Shown one piece after another: positions 35,814 through 45,024 of a stretch of 64,000 nucleotides of DNA. The position numbers were made by a program, and so were the translations under genes. The notes below the pieces were generated by a model. The model ran no database searches and had not been told where the DNA came from. It worked only from the letters and a program-made list of their open reading frames with translations. The stretch spans positions 1-64,000 of the forward strand of contig NZ_FOLV01000015.1 of NCBI RefSeq assembly GCF_900112415.1, written 5' to 3'. This stretch comes from Bacillus sp. 491mf (GTDB taxonomy: Bacteria > Bacillota > Bacilli > Bacillales > Bacillaceae_G). Within the stretch, counting starts at the first letter, position 1, and each line of letters begins with the position of its first letter.

Positions 35814-36578
35814 ATGAATGATATTTCAGAATGGTTTTGGGATGCTACGATTGAGGAATTGAAAAAAGGATATGTTTTTGAGAAGGACACTGAAGAATAT
35901 GTTTGTTTATCTTGTGGAGAAAAATTTATGAAAGGTATTATTTATCAAGAGCAGAATATTTTTTATGAAGCAGAGAAGTTTACACAAATTCATATCGCAA
36001 ATGAACATATTTCTATGTTTGACTATTTATTAGGGTTAGATAAGAAGTTAACAGGTTTAACAGATTTGCAGAAGAAGATGCTGCAGTTCTTTCATATGGG
36101 TTTAAACGATAAAGAGATTGTACAGGAAATGGACGGCGGAAGTACTTCAACAATTCGGAATCATCGTTTTACATTAAGGGAGAAGATGAAACAAGCAAAA
36201 GTGTTTCTAGCGCTTATGGAGCTCTCAGAAGAAAAAGCGACGACTAGGCCTAAATTTCTCCCGATTCATCGTACAGCAACGATGGTTGATCAGCGGTATA
36301 ACATTACCGAAGAGGAAAATGAAGAAGTAATAAAATTGCATTTTACAGAAGGATTAGACGGACCGCTTTCTAAATTTCCGAAGAAACAAAAGCGAAAGCT
36401 CATTATTTTGAGACATGTAGTGAAAAAGTTTGATAGCAATCAAAAGTATACAGAAAAAGAAGTGAATGAGATTTTAGAACATGTATATCCTGATTATGTC
36501 ACGTTAAGAAGGTATTTAATTGAATATGGTTTCCTCGACAGAACATCAGATGGAAGTCAGTACTGGGTGAAATTATAG
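35814..36578 (+). CDS. DUF2087-domain putative transcriptional regulator
   Basis: A 254-residue protein with three parts. An N-terminal zinc-ribbon-like CLSCGEKF occurs once, so the partner cysteines are absent. A LuxR-like helix-turn-helix follows at about residues 80-130 (LTDLQKKMLQFF; LNDKEIVQEM; STSTIRNHRFTLREKMKQA). A C-terminal DUF2087 domain (KFPKKQKRKLIILRHVVKKF to TLRRYLIEYGFLDR) completes it. DUF2087 is usually found in bacillar regulators. ATG 35814 has AGGGGA 9 bases upstream. Confidence 0.75.
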   Translation: MNDISEWFWDATIEELKKGYVFEKDTEEYVCLSCGEKFMKGIIYQEQNIFYEAEKFTQIHIANEHISMFDYLLGLDKKLTGLTDLQKKMLQFFHMGLNDKEIVQEMDGGSTSTIRNHRFTLREKMKQAKVFLALMELSEEKATTRPKFLPIHRTATMVDQRYNITEEENEEVIKLHFTEGLDGPLSKFPKKQKRKLIILRHVVKKFDSNQKYTEKEVNEILEHVYPDYVTLRRYLIEYGFLDRTSDGSQYWVKL

Positions 36579-36599
36579 AAAAAAATGTAGATAAATACA

Positions 36600-36780
36600 A
36601 ATTTAAAAATTGATATAAAAACCCTCTTTCTTTATAGACGGGCGAGAGCATCTGGCTGTGCATAGAAGCGGTTAAGGCCTTTTTCTACCGCATACTAGGT
36701 TAAAACAAAAGGAGTAAGCAAGTAGCTTTCATGTTGAATTAGCCATAGCAGTGACTTAGATGGCAAAAAGATATATATAG
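36600..36780 (+). repeat. bcr1-type repeat, copy 6
   Basis: Contains AAAAACCCTCTTTCTTTATA, GGGCGAGAGCATCTGGCTGT, AGGCCTTTTTCTACCGCATA, TTAAAACAAAAGGAGTAAGC and CATAGCAGTGACTTAGATGG. Its right end abuts the start region of the GIY-YIG-like gene. Confidence 0.75.
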
Positions 36781-36803
36781 ATAAAATGAAAGGAGAAAGG
36801 AAA

Positions 36804-37160
36804 TTGGATAGAAAAAAAGAATTAAAACAACTGTATAAAGAAACCGAAATTGAAGGGGGTATTTATTGTATTCGAAATACAAAGAACGAAAAAGTGTATG
36901 TAGAGAGTACAAGAAATTTCAAAACGATGAGTGGAAGGCGTCTTTTACTTAATATGGGTTCTCATACGAATAAGGCATTGCAAGATGATTGGAAGGAATA
37001 CGGGACAGATGCTTTTGAGTTTAAAATATTAGAAGTGTTGAAAAAGAAAGATACGGGATATTTTAATGAAAAAGAAGAATTGAAAAAATTAGAAGAGAAG
37101 TGGTTAGAGAAATTGCAGCCATACGGAGAGCGAGGATATAATCGCGACATTTCTCGATAA
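36804..37160 (+). CDS. GIY-YIG-like protein with altered catalytic motif
   Basis: A 118-residue protein that keeps the GIY half of the GIY-YIG nuclease motif (GGIYCIRNTKNEKVYVEST at about 18-36), but the YIG half reads YVE. A downstream HTNKALQDDWKEYGTDAFEFKILE matches the family's HxxL..WxxYG..F.F.ILE block. Loss of the YIG glycine suggests reduced or changed nuclease activity. TTG 36804 is preferred (AAAGGAG 8 bases before). It lies 15 bases upstream of the MATE pump gene. Confidence 0.7.
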   Translation: MDRKKELKQLYKETEIEGGIYCIRNTKNEKVYVESTRNFKTMSGRRLLLNMGSHTNKALQDDWKEYGTDAFEFKILEVLKKKDTGYFNEKEELKKLEEKWLEKLQPYGERGYNRDISR

Positions 37161-37175
37161 AAGGAGTTATGAAAA

Positions 37176-38552
37176 TTGAAAATAACTGAAGAAGGAACAG
37201 AAAGTAAACCAATATGGCGTTCTATGGCTATGTTTCTTATTCCTTTACTGTTAAGTAATGTATTGCAGTCACTTGGACAATTGTTTGGTATGGTAGTGGT
37301 AGGGCGTTGGCTTGGTATGAATGAATTAGCTGCTATTTCGGCTTTCTTTCCGTTATTTTTCCTACTCATTTCATTTGTCATTGGGATTGGGTCTGGTAGC
37401 TCGATTTTAATTGGTCAGGCTTTTGGGGCTCGTAATGAAGATCGCTTAAAGGCCATTGTCGGTACAACGTTGACATTTACGTTCGTACTTGGAGCGATTT
37501 TAGCGGTAATGGGTAGTATGTTTGCGATGGATATTATGCGACTTGTTGGTACGCCGGAAAATATTATTGATATAAGTGTTCATTATGCTCGAATTTTATT
37601 TATTTCCATGCCAGTGCTATTTTTATATTTTGCATATACAACATTTATGCGCGGGGCAGGAGACTCTAAAACACCGTTTTATTTTTTAATTGTTAGTACA
37701 GGACTAAATATGGCATTATTACCTATTCTTATATTTGGTTGGTTCGGCCTGCCGAAACTCGGTGTGTACGGTGCAGCATATGCTTCTGTTATATCAACAA
37801 TTGTTACATTTATTATTCTGTTAGTTTATTTAAGAAAAACGAAACATCCATTGCAATTTGATGCAACAGTTCGAAAGTATCTTCGCATGGATTGGGAGTT
37901 ATTAAAATTATTATTACGTCTTGGCATTCCAGCAAGTATTAATATGATACTTGTTTCATTATCAGAGATTGCTGTTATTTCCTTTGTAAACCGTTTTGGT
38001 TCAGATGCAACGGCAGCATACGGAGTAGTGAATCAAGTGGCAAGTTATGTACAGATGCCAGCAGTAAGTCTTGGGATTACCGTTTCCATATTTGCAGCGC
38101 AGTCTATTGGAGCAAATCAATTTGATCGTCTGCAAAAAGTAATCCGAGCGGGACTTGTTATGAACTATGTAATTGGAGGAATATTAATCGCTTTTATTTA
38201 TTTATTCTCAAAACAAATTTTAGCGCTTTTTTTAACGAGTCAAAATACGATAGATATTGCACATAGTCTCATTATGATTACGTTATGGAGTTACTTAATT
38301 TTTGGTCATGCGCAAATATATGGGGCAACGATGAGAGCGAGCGGTACTGTATTGTGGCCAACTATTTTTGCGGTTATAGCGATTTGGCTTGTAGAAGTTC
38401 CAGTAGCCTATTTCCTATCGTATCATACGAGCCTTGGAATAAAAGGAATATGGGTAGGATATCCAGCTGCGTTTATTGTGAGTTTGCTTCTGCAATACGG
38501 ATATTACAGGTTGTCGTGGAAGAAGAAGCGAATTACGCGTCTTATAAGCTAG
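37176..38552 (+). CDS. MATE-family multidrug efflux transporter
   Basis: A 458-residue protein with 12 predicted helices in two similar halves, and MATE motifs GMVVVGRWLGMNELAAIS near residue 35 and FVNRFGSDATAAYGVVNQV near 272. It exports cationic compounds using a Na+ or H+ gradient. The start is TTG with AAAGGAG 9-10 bases upstream. It follows the GIY-YIG-like gene closely and ends in a terminator. Confidence 0.88.
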   Translation: MKITEEGTESKPIWRSMAMFLIPLLLSNVLQSLGQLFGMVVVGRWLGMNELAAISAFFPLFFLLISFVIGIGSGSSILIGQAFGARNEDRLKAIVGTTLTFTFVLGAILAVMGSMFAMDIMRLVGTPENIIDISVHYARILFISMPVLFLYFAYTTFMRGAGDSKTPFYFLIVSTGLNMALLPILIFGWFGLPKLGVYGAAYASVISTIVTFIILLVYLRKTKHPLQFDATVRKYLRMDWELLKLLLRLGIPASINMILVSLSEIAVISFVNRFGSDATAAYGVVNQVASYVQMPAVSLGITVSIFAAQSIGANQFDRLQKVIRAGLVMNYVIGGILIAFIYLFSKQILALFLTSQNTIDIAHSLIMITLWSYLIFGHAQIYGATMRASGTVLWPTIFAVIAIWLVEVPVAYFLSYHTSLGIKGIWVGYPAAFIVSLLLQYGYYRLSWKKKRITRLIS

Positions 38553-38574
38553 AATGAATTAGATGAATAAGGAC

Positions 38575-38608
38575 GCCCCTTCAGATAAGCGAGCTGAAGG
38601 GGATTTTT
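38575..38608 (+). terminator. Terminator of the MATE transporter gene
   Basis: CCCCTTCAG pairs with CTGAAGGGG with an 8-10 base loop, followed by ATTTTTAT. Confidence 0.8.
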
Positions 38609-38708
38609 ATCGTTATAGATAAAGCATAAATGTTACAAATTAATACTTAAAAACTATTACATGTTATTATAGAAAAGACAGAATATTCTTTAATGTGGAG
38701 GGGTTAAT

Positions 38709-39578
38709 TTGCTAGGTGAATTAGAACTAGTCATTGATGCGAAGGCTACTCTTGGAGAAGGGCCTTGCTGGGATAGTCAAAAGCAGTTATTGTATTGGGT
38801 CGATATATTGGAGAAGAAGGTTCATATTTATAATCCAATTACAAATGAATGTAAGGCAATCTATCTTGGACAGATGGTAGGAGCAGTAGTTCCGAGTGAG
38901 TCTGGTGAAATGATTCTAGCTTTAGAGAATGGCTTTCATTTTTTAAATACGGATACAGAACAACTGCGGGCTGTTTGTGACCCCGAAAGCCATTTGCCAG
39001 AAAATCGTTTTAATGATGGGAAATGTGATCCGGCAGGTCGTTTTTGGGCGGGTACTACAGACGCTGTTGGTATTGATGGAAAGGGAGCGCTTTACTGTTT
39101 AGATACCGATTTAATTGTAACAAAGAAAATAGAACATGTAAGTACTTCTAATGGTTTAGCGTGGTCACCAGATTATAAGTATATGTATTTCATAGATACG
39201 CCGACAAGAAAAGTAGTTCGCTTTGATTATGATATTTGCACAGGAAATATTGAAAATCCAAAAGATGTTGTTGTCATAAAAAAAGAAGAAGGACTTCCTG
39301 ATGGAATGACAATTGATGAAGAAGGAATGTTGTGGATTGCTCATTGGGGCGGTTCTAAAATAACAAGATGGAATCCGATGAATGGAGAGCAGTTGTTAAG
39401 TATTCCTATCCCAGCATTATATGTAACCTCTTGTACATTTGGTGGAAGGGATTTAAACGAGTTATACATTACGACGGCTAAAATGCATACTACTGATGCG
39501 AGTGCGGGTGGAGTATTTCGCATAAAAACGAATGTAAGAGGGGGTCCTACATATCGGTTTAGTGGAGAAGCTTACTAA
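38709..39578 (+). CDS. SMP-30/gluconolactonase/LRE-family protein
   Basis: A 289-residue six-bladed beta-propeller. Family marks are LGEGPCWDSQKQLLYWVDI (metal-binding Glu near residue 15), ENRFNDGKCDPAGRFWAGT, TSNGLAWSPDYKYMYFIDT and LPDGMTIDEEGMLWIAHWGG with the last metal-binding Asp. It hydrolyses sugar lactones or related esters with a divalent metal; the substrate is not known. The start is TTG with GGAGGGG 6 bases upstream. Confidence 0.85.
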   Translation: MLGELELVIDAKATLGEGPCWDSQKQLLYWVDILEKKVHIYNPITNECKAIYLGQMVGAVVPSESGEMILALENGFHFLNTDTEQLRAVCDPESHLPENRFNDGKCDPAGRFWAGTTDAVGIDGKGALYCLDTDLIVTKKIEHVSTSNGLAWSPDYKYMYFIDTPTRKVVRFDYDICTGNIENPKDVVVIKKEEGLPDGMTIDEEGMLWIAHWGGSKITRWNPMNGEQLLSIPIPALYVTSCTFGGRDLNELYITTAKMHTTDASAGGVFRIKTNVRGGPTYRFSGEAY

Positions 39579-39629
39579 TTTAGAAGTGTAGCTAATTATC
39601 ATTGTATGATTTAGAAAAAGGAGTTTGTT

Positions 39630-40142
39630 TTGAAAATGGAAAATGTACAAATTCGAAAAATTAAAATAGCAGATGCTGAAAAATTTCTATCGCTTTGCAA
39701 GCAATTAGACGAAGAAACTGAATTTATGATGTTAGAGCCAAATGAACGAAATACTACCATCGATGAACAAGAAAAACAAATTCAAGACATTTTAGAGAAT
39801 AAAAGTTCAACTATATTAGTTGCTGAAAAAAATGATGTTTTAGTTGGATATGTTGCTGCTTATAGAGAAAACTTCAATAGATGCAGGCATAGTGCTTATG
39901 TTGTCACGGGAATTTTAGCTTCTTATCATGGTCAAGGGATTGGTACATTACTTTTTAAGGCTTTAGAAGAATGGGCAAAAGATAATCAGATTCATAGATT
40001 AGAATTGACAGTAATGGTACATAATGAAGCGGGAATAGCCTTATATAAAAAGTCAGGGTTTGAAATTGAAGGAATAAAACGTCATTCTCTTATCATTGGA
40101 GATGAATTTATTAATGAGTATTATATGTCAAAAATAATGTAG
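39630..40142 (+). CDS. GNAT-family N-acetyltransferase
   Basis: A 170-residue GNAT domain: IRKIKIADAEKFLSLC at the N-terminus, the acetyl-CoA motif A YHGQGIGTLLF near residue 108, and motif B LTVMVHNEAGIALYKKSGF followed by a conserved E-G-I-KR. The acceptor is unknown. TTG 39630 has AAGGAG 6 bases upstream. A short terminator follows. Confidence 0.82.
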   Translation: MKMENVQIRKIKIADAEKFLSLCKQLDEETEFMMLEPNERNTTIDEQEKQIQDILENKSSTILVAEKNDVLVGYVAAYRENFNRCRHSAYVVTGILASYHGQGIGTLLFKALEEWAKDNQIHRLELTVMVHNEAGIALYKKSGFEIEGIKRHSLIIGDEFINEYYMSKIM

Positions 40143-40170
40143 ACCCTATAGATTACCTATAGGGTTCTGA
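40143..40170 (+). terminator. Weak terminator/hairpin
   Basis: ACCCTATAG pairs with CTATAGGGT around ATTAC; there is no long T run, and a minus-strand gene converges from the right. Confidence 0.5.
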
Positions 40171-40198
40171 CTAAGAAAATCGAATATGTTTATTCACT

Positions 40199-40741
40199 TC
40201 AAACTTGCATTGCTTTTACTAACGCCGCTACTTTGTTGATTGTATTCCAGTTACGCGTTGTTGCCTTATTTCCAAGTTTGTACATATTTTTTGCCAGCTC
40301 GGAATCCAAGATGCTTTGACGGAACAAGAAGTAAATTTCACGTCCATGGATATGATATTCATCGTTATTATATTCACTGCTTGCCAATTGATCGACCACC
40401 TTCTGCGGCGGCGGTTCTGTTAATATGGAAACATGAATGCTTTCTCCTTCAGCCAAAGGGACATCTGCATATGGGCAATCTGCAATAATCCGCTCCAGCT
40501 CTTCAGCTGTTCTTAAGACAACGGTGATTGAAATGCCAAAATTGGTTCTAATTCCATCCTCGATTCGGAGGCGCAGCTGCTCTAGACTCTCTTCCGACTT
40601 GAAAAGGACATTGCCGGTTTGAATATATGTTTGCACCTGGCTAAGGCCCATCGTTTCTAGAGTACGTCTCAATTCAGCCATCTTAATTTTGTTATGCCCA
40701 CTTACGTTAATACCTCGTAACAGCGCGATATAAATAACCAT
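40199..40741 (-). CDS. DUF1697-domain protein
   Basis: A 180-residue protein with the DUF1697 signature: YIALLRGINVSGHNKIKMAEL at residues 3-23 (split as YIALLRGINV and SGHNKIKMAEL), TYIQTGNVLF and the C-terminal NWNTINKVAALV. The function is unknown. ATG 40741 is set by GAAGGTGA 5-6 bases upstream. Parts of the coding sequence are clearly richer in G+C (for example 40561-40620 about half) than its neighbours, which suggests recent acquisition. Confidence 0.8.
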   Translation of the reverse strand: MVIYIALLRGINVSGHNKIKMAELRRTLETMGLSQVQTYIQTGNVLFKSEESLEQLRLRIEDGIRTNFGISITVVLRTAEELERIIADCPYADVPLAEGESIHVSILTEPPPQKVVDQLASSEYNNDEYHIHGREIYFLFRQSILDSELAKNMYKLGNKATTRNWNTINKVAALVKAMQV

Positions 40742-41017
40742 CGATTCACCTTCAGTCATGTATTATTTTGGGCTGCATTTAACAAATTCGTTTATATAGG
40801 GAAGGAGTCCTTTTTTGTACAGAAAATAGTAATTTTATATTCCAATATTTTTTGTTATATGCCGTTTGGTTACGCTACGTTTAAAGTGCGAGAAATCAAT
40901 CAAAATTATGTTAAACTAAGAATAACGCTTGTAAAAACTTGTATGTTTTACAATTGCTGTATAGGTAACGATGGATAAATCAGTTATAACATTTATATAC
41001 AGAAAGGAGCATTCAGA

Positions 41018-42286
41018 TTGACCCTTAAAAAGGAAACAAAGTTTAACTCATCGTTGCCCTCGAATGGAACTAGTGAAAAGTGGCTATCAAAAGTTACACA
41101 TCTACCTAGTTCATATATTGTTTTTGTTTCTAGTATACTAATTTCCCGACTCGGTGACGCCCTTTATACGTTTGCGCTTCCTTGGATTGCTTATGAGTTA
41201 ACTGGTTCCGTGGTAGTAATGAGTACACTTTTTGCTACTAGTGTATTACCTATTGTTTTATTCGGACCAATAGTTGGCGTAATGGTAGATCGCTGGAATC
41301 GAAGGAAGTTGATGTGGACAGCTGATTTAGGATGTATGGTCTTGGTAGGACTAGTTCCTATTTTAAATTTTCTAGATGTACTCCAGATTTGGCATCTATA
41401 CGTTATTTCTTTTATGTTAGCTGTCTTATCTATGTTATTTGATGTAGCTACTGTTACAGCAATTCCGTATATTGCAGGTCAAAAGTTAACGAAAGCGAAT
41501 TCAGCATACCAAATGGTTAATCAAATTGCTAGTTTAGCAGGTCCAACATTGGCAGGAATAACAATCGCTATAATAGGAGGATTTAACGCGCTTTGGTTAA
41601 ATGTTTTCTCCTTTGCCGCTACTTTAATTGCAGTATTACTCTTGCCTAAATTAGTGGGAAATAAAGTCATCGTTAGAGAAGGGAATGTATTAAAAGGCAT
41701 AGGGAGAGATCTGAAAGAGGGACTGAAATGGCTGACGAATAATCGGCTTAACCTTGCTTTATCTCTCCAAGCTATGGTTGGCAACTTTGGGGCTAGTGCT
41801 GTACTGGGCGTATTCATGTATTACTTACTTTCGACTTTACATTTATCTGCTGAACAAAGCGGTCTTAATTATACCTTAATTGGAGTTGGGGGACTTATAG
41901 GAAGTATTATTGCAGTTCCACTCGAAAGGTACTTTCGGCGTGGGATTCTTATCCCTGTTCTTTTAGGTATAGGTGCTATTGGACTAACGTATGCAATATG
42001 GAGCAAATATTGGCTAGCACCTGGTATTGCCCTTGGTGTGGCAATGGTCTGTAACATAGCTTGGAACACAATCGTAGCATCAGTTCGGCAAGAAACAGTG
42101 CCTACCGATATGCAAGGAAGGGTTCTTGGCTTCTCGCGAGTACTTACTCGTCTAGCAATGCCGTTAGGTGCTTTAGTTGGTGGGATTATTTCTGGCTATA
42201 ATCCAGTTGCAGTATTTGCATTGGCGTCAGTTGCGAAGATAATGGAAGTTATTATTGCGCTTATTAGTCCTATTCGAAAGCTATGA
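41018..42286 (+). CDS. MFS transporter, DHA3/MefA-like exporter
   Basis: A 422-residue protein with 12 helices. MFS marks are ISRLGDALYTFALPW, GVMVDRWNRRKLMWTADLG (loop 2-3) and YQMVNQIASLAGPTLAG. It is of the same broad exporter class as the gene at 6602 but clearly a different protein. The TTG start has AAAGGAG 8 bases upstream. No regulator is adjacent; a bcr1 copy follows. Confidence 0.85.
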   Translation: MTLKKETKFNSSLPSNGTSEKWLSKVTHLPSSYIVFVSSILISRLGDALYTFALPWIAYELTGSVVVMSTLFATSVLPIVLFGPIVGVMVDRWNRRKLMWTADLGCMVLVGLVPILNFLDVLQIWHLYVISFMLAVLSMLFDVATVTAIPYIAGQKLTKANSAYQMVNQIASLAGPTLAGITIAIIGGFNALWLNVFSFAATLIAVLLLPKLVGNKVIVREGNVLKGIGRDLKEGLKWLTNNRLNLALSLQAMVGNFGASAVLGVFMYYLLSTLHLSAEQSGLNYTLIGVGGLIGSIIAVPLERYFRRGILIPVLLGIGAIGLTYAIWSKYWLAPGIALGVAMVCNIAWNTIVASVRQETVPTDMQGRVLGFSRVLTRLAMPLGALVGGIISGYNPVAVFALASVAKIMEVIIALISPIRKL

Positions 42287-42300
42287 GGAAAAGATATATA

Positions 42301-42475
42301 GACGATATAAAATCCCCTTTCTTTTTAGGGGAGCGAGAGCACTTGGCCGCGCATCGAAACGGTCAGGACCTTTTTCTACCACATACAATGTTTAAAACAA
42401 AATGAGAATGCAAGTAACGGTAATATCATGTTGTATTCAACGTAGCCTCGACTTATAGATTGGAAAATGAATATA
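42301..42475 (+). repeat. bcr1-type repeat, copy 7
   Basis: Contains AAAATCCCCTTTCTTTTTAG, GCGAGAGCACTTGGCCGCGC, GGACCTTTTTCTACCACATA and TTTAAAACAAAATGAG. It fills the gap between the MFS and DUF3995 genes. Confidence 0.75.
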
Positions 42476-42547
42476 GATTGTTTTCTTATATAGGTTATAT
42501 ATGAAAGGAAGTTATTAAAAGTAAGCGAATTTATGGAGGGGAATACA

Positions 42548-42976
42548 ATGGTAGCATTTTTCATCATTTTAAGTGCAAGCATACTTGTGTTTATCAGCCT
42601 CATTCATATGTATTGGGCATGTGGCGGATCTTGGGGCAGTAAGGTTGTTCTTCCGATGAAAAAAGACAGCGACGAATCTGTTTTTGTTCCTCGGAAAATA
42701 GGAACTTTTGCAGTGGCACTTGCCATTCTATGTTTCGCTATGATTCTATTAGCTCAAAGTAGATATTTGTCTTTTTGGGATTCAAGTCGTTACACGAGAT
42801 GGGGATGTATCATTCTTGCAGGCATTTTCTTATTACGTGCAATTGGTGACATGAAGTATGTTGGATTCTTTAAGAAAGTAAAAGGAACAAAATTTTCGGT
42901 ATATGATACGTGGTTATACAGTCCGCTTTGTTTGTATATCGCATTTATTTTTGTAGTAGCGGTTTATTGTTATTGA
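42548..42976 (+). CDS. DUF3995-domain membrane protein
   Basis: A 142-residue protein with four transmembrane helices. HMYWACGGSWGSKVVLP near residue 20 is the DUF3995 hallmark, with a second conserved part at YDTWLYSPLCLYIAF. The function is unknown. ATG 42548 follows GGAGGGG by 7 bases. Confidence 0.8.
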   Translation: MVAFFIILSASILVFISLIHMYWACGGSWGSKVVLPMKKDSDESVFVPRKIGTFAVALAILCFAMILLAQSRYLSFWDSSRYTRWGCIILAGIFLLRAIGDMKYVGFFKKVKGTKFSVYDTWLYSPLCLYIAFIFVVAVYCY

Positions 42977-43031
42977 TATGTAGAAGGAAAACTTTCATGA
43001 AGGGAGTTTTTCTTTTTTTGTATTTTCTCTC

Positions 43032-43060
43032 TTTACAATAAGAGTTTGGAAGCGTATATT
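43032..43060 (+). promoter_or_regulatory. Sigma-A promoter of the kdpA leader
   Basis: TTTACA (43032-43037) and TATATT (43055-43060) are spaced by 17 bases, about 30 bases upstream of the riboswitch. Confidence 0.55.
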
Positions 43061-43089
43061 AACATACAAATGGAAAATTTTACAGCCGA

Positions 43090-43212
43090 ATATCGCTTAA
43101 TCCAATAGGAGCGGGGGAACCAATTTTGTGCTTTGTCACTCGGGGTGAATCCTTTTTAGGTAGGGCTACTCTCAAGGTCCGAATCCGACAGCTAACCTCG
43201 TCAGCGTTTTGA
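43090..43212 (+). ncRNA. c-di-AMP riboswitch (ydaO/yuaA class)
   Basis: The order of conserved ydaO/yuaA elements is intact: ATCGCTTAATCC, AGGAGCGGGGGAACCAA, a short stem, then GGGGTGAATCC, GGTAGGGCTACTCTC, GGTCCGAATCCGACAGCT and AACCTCGTCAGCG. This class binds c-di-AMP and switches genes off by termination. It precedes a strong terminator and kdpA, and c-di-AMP normally represses potassium uptake, so it should silence kdpA when potassium and c-di-AMP are high. Confidence 0.9.
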
Positions 43213-43232
43213 GAGGGGGGACTTGTGTGTAA

Positions 43233-43264
43233 AAAACACTAGGTGCGGCCTAGTGTTTTCTTTT
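43233..43264 (+). terminator. Riboswitch expression-platform terminator
   Basis: AAAACACTAGG pairs with CCTAGTGTTTT around TGCGG, followed by CTTTT. It lies 20 bases after the riboswitch core and upstream of the kdpA start, consistent with c-di-AMP-dependent termination. Confidence 0.85.
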
Positions 43265-43350
43265 ATTCTCTTTATGGTAAAAATTTACAATTAAACTTAT
43301 TTCTATATGTAATGGAGAAAAATATAGAGATAACAGAGGAGAGGAAAAGA

Positions 43351-45018
43351 GTGAGCTGGCTTACAAGTCTAATTGTAATTTGTCTATTTGTAGTTGTTGC
43401 GAAACCAATGGGAGATTATATATACAACGTTTTTCAGCAAAAGGGACCATTTCAAAAGATATTTGGCCCGCTAGAAAAATTTTTATTTAAAATCGCGGAC
43501 ATTAAGGGCTATAGTCAAAGCTGGAAGCGCTATTTGTTTTGTTTAATTATAACGAATCTATTTTTTATACTTGTTGTGTATTCTATATTTCGATTACAGG
43601 GGATGTTACCGTTAAATCCAAATCATTTTCCGGGAATGGAGCCGACGTTAGCTTTTCATACGGCCATCACGTTTATGACAAATGCGAATCTACAACATTA
43701 TGGTGGTGAAAGTAATTTATCTAATTTCTCTCAAATGGTTGGGGTAACATTTATGATGTTTGCAGCACCTGCAACTTCAATGGCAATTGGGATTACGTTT
43801 ATTCGTGTGCTAGCAGGTAAAAGAATAGGGAATTTCTTTGTTGATTTTGTTCAATCTATTATAAGAGTATTGTTACCAATTTCATTTGTAGCGTCGCTCA
43901 TTTTTCTAGCGCTAGGAACACCGCAGACGTTAGATTCTACAATTATCGCAAAAACGTTAGAAGGGACCGAGCAAGTAATTCCTCGGGGGCCAGTAGCGTC
44001 TTTACTAGCTATTAAAGAACTTGGAGATAATGGTGGCGGTTTTTTTGGAACGGTTTCCGCACATCCTTTTGAAAACCCAAATATGATTAGTAACGTGCTG
44101 CAAATGATGCTGCAAATGTTAATTCCGATGGCATTCCCATTTGTTTACGGCCGAATGATTGGAAATCGGAAGCAAGGAAGACTGTTTTTTGTATCGATGT
44201 TCATTTTGTTTATCGTTGGATTTCAGGCGCTTTCCATATCTGAGTTGAAAGGAAATCCGCCGTTAAATCAACTTGGAATAGAGCATTCACAAGGAAATAT
44301 GGAAGGGAAAGAAATGCGCCTTGGCGTTATATCTTCTGCTTTATACGCAACGGTTACAAGCGCTTCGGGGACAGGGGGCGTGAATACTACACATGATACG
44401 TTAACACCAATTGGAGGAATGGTTCCGCTTGTAAATATGCTTCTCGGAACTGTATTTGGCGGAATTGGAGTCGGATTTATGAACGTGATCATGTATGCGA
44501 TGATTGCAGTATTTTTGGCAGGATTAATGGTAGGCCGTTCGCCGGAGTTCCTGAATAAAAAATTAGAAGGTAAAGAAATGAAATTAATCGCCATTACAAT
44601 TGTATCTCAGCCATTACTTATTCTTGGCGCTGCAGCAATTGCCTTTTCAACACATTTCGGAACAGATGCAATTTCGAATGCCGGTTTTCACGGTCTAACG
44701 CAAGTCATATATGAATATACATCGTCTGCTATGAATAATGGATCTGGATTTGAAGGATTAAATGATAATACACCGTTTTGGAATATTTCAACTGGCCTCG
44801 TGATGTATATTGGCCGTTATTTTAGTATCATTACGATGCTTGCTGTTGCAGTTGGCTTGAAAAAGAAAAAAATTGTACCTGAAACGATTGGTACGCTCCA
44901 AACTGACAATCGTTTATTTGGCGGGATTTTACTTGGTACGATATTTATAGTAGGCGCTTTAACATTTTTACCAGTACTTGTCCTTGGTCCAATTGCTGAA
45001 TTTTTAACAATATTATAA
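43351..45018 (+). CDS. kdpA: KdpA, potassium-translocating subunit, without kdpBC
   Basis: A 555-residue KdpA of normal length with about ten membrane helices. The four selectivity-filter loops are present: TNANLQHYGGE, GDNGGGFFG, TVTSASGTGGVN and NNGSGFEGL. KdpA is the potassium-conducting subunit of the KdpFABC ATPase and normally requires KdpB and KdpC. Here a terminator follows and the next gene is DUF445, so no kdpB, kdpC or kdpDE is in the window. GTG 43351 follows AGAGGAGAGG; the upstream frame overlaps the riboswitch terminator. Confidence 0.9.
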   Translation: MSWLTSLIVICLFVVVAKPMGDYIYNVFQQKGPFQKIFGPLEKFLFKIADIKGYSQSWKRYLFCLIITNLFFILVVYSIFRLQGMLPLNPNHFPGMEPTLAFHTAITFMTNANLQHYGGESNLSNFSQMVGVTFMMFAAPATSMAIGITFIRVLAGKRIGNFFVDFVQSIIRVLLPISFVASLIFLALGTPQTLDSTIIAKTLEGTEQVIPRGPVASLLAIKELGDNGGGFFGTVSAHPFENPNMISNVLQMMLQMLIPMAFPFVYGRMIGNRKQGRLFFVSMFILFIVGFQALSISELKGNPPLNQLGIEHSQGNMEGKEMRLGVISSALYATVTSASGTGGVNTTHDTLTPIGGMVPLVNMLLGTVFGGIGVGFMNVIMYAMIAVFLAGLMVGRSPEFLNKKLEGKEMKLIAITIVSQPLLILGAAAIAFSTHFGTDAISNAGFHGLTQVIYEYTSSAMNNGSGFEGLNDNTPFWNISTGLVMYIGRYFSIITMLAVAVGLKKKKIVPETIGTLQTDNRLFGGILLGTIFIVGALTFLPVLVLGPIAEFLTIL

Positions 45019-45024
45019 AATTAT

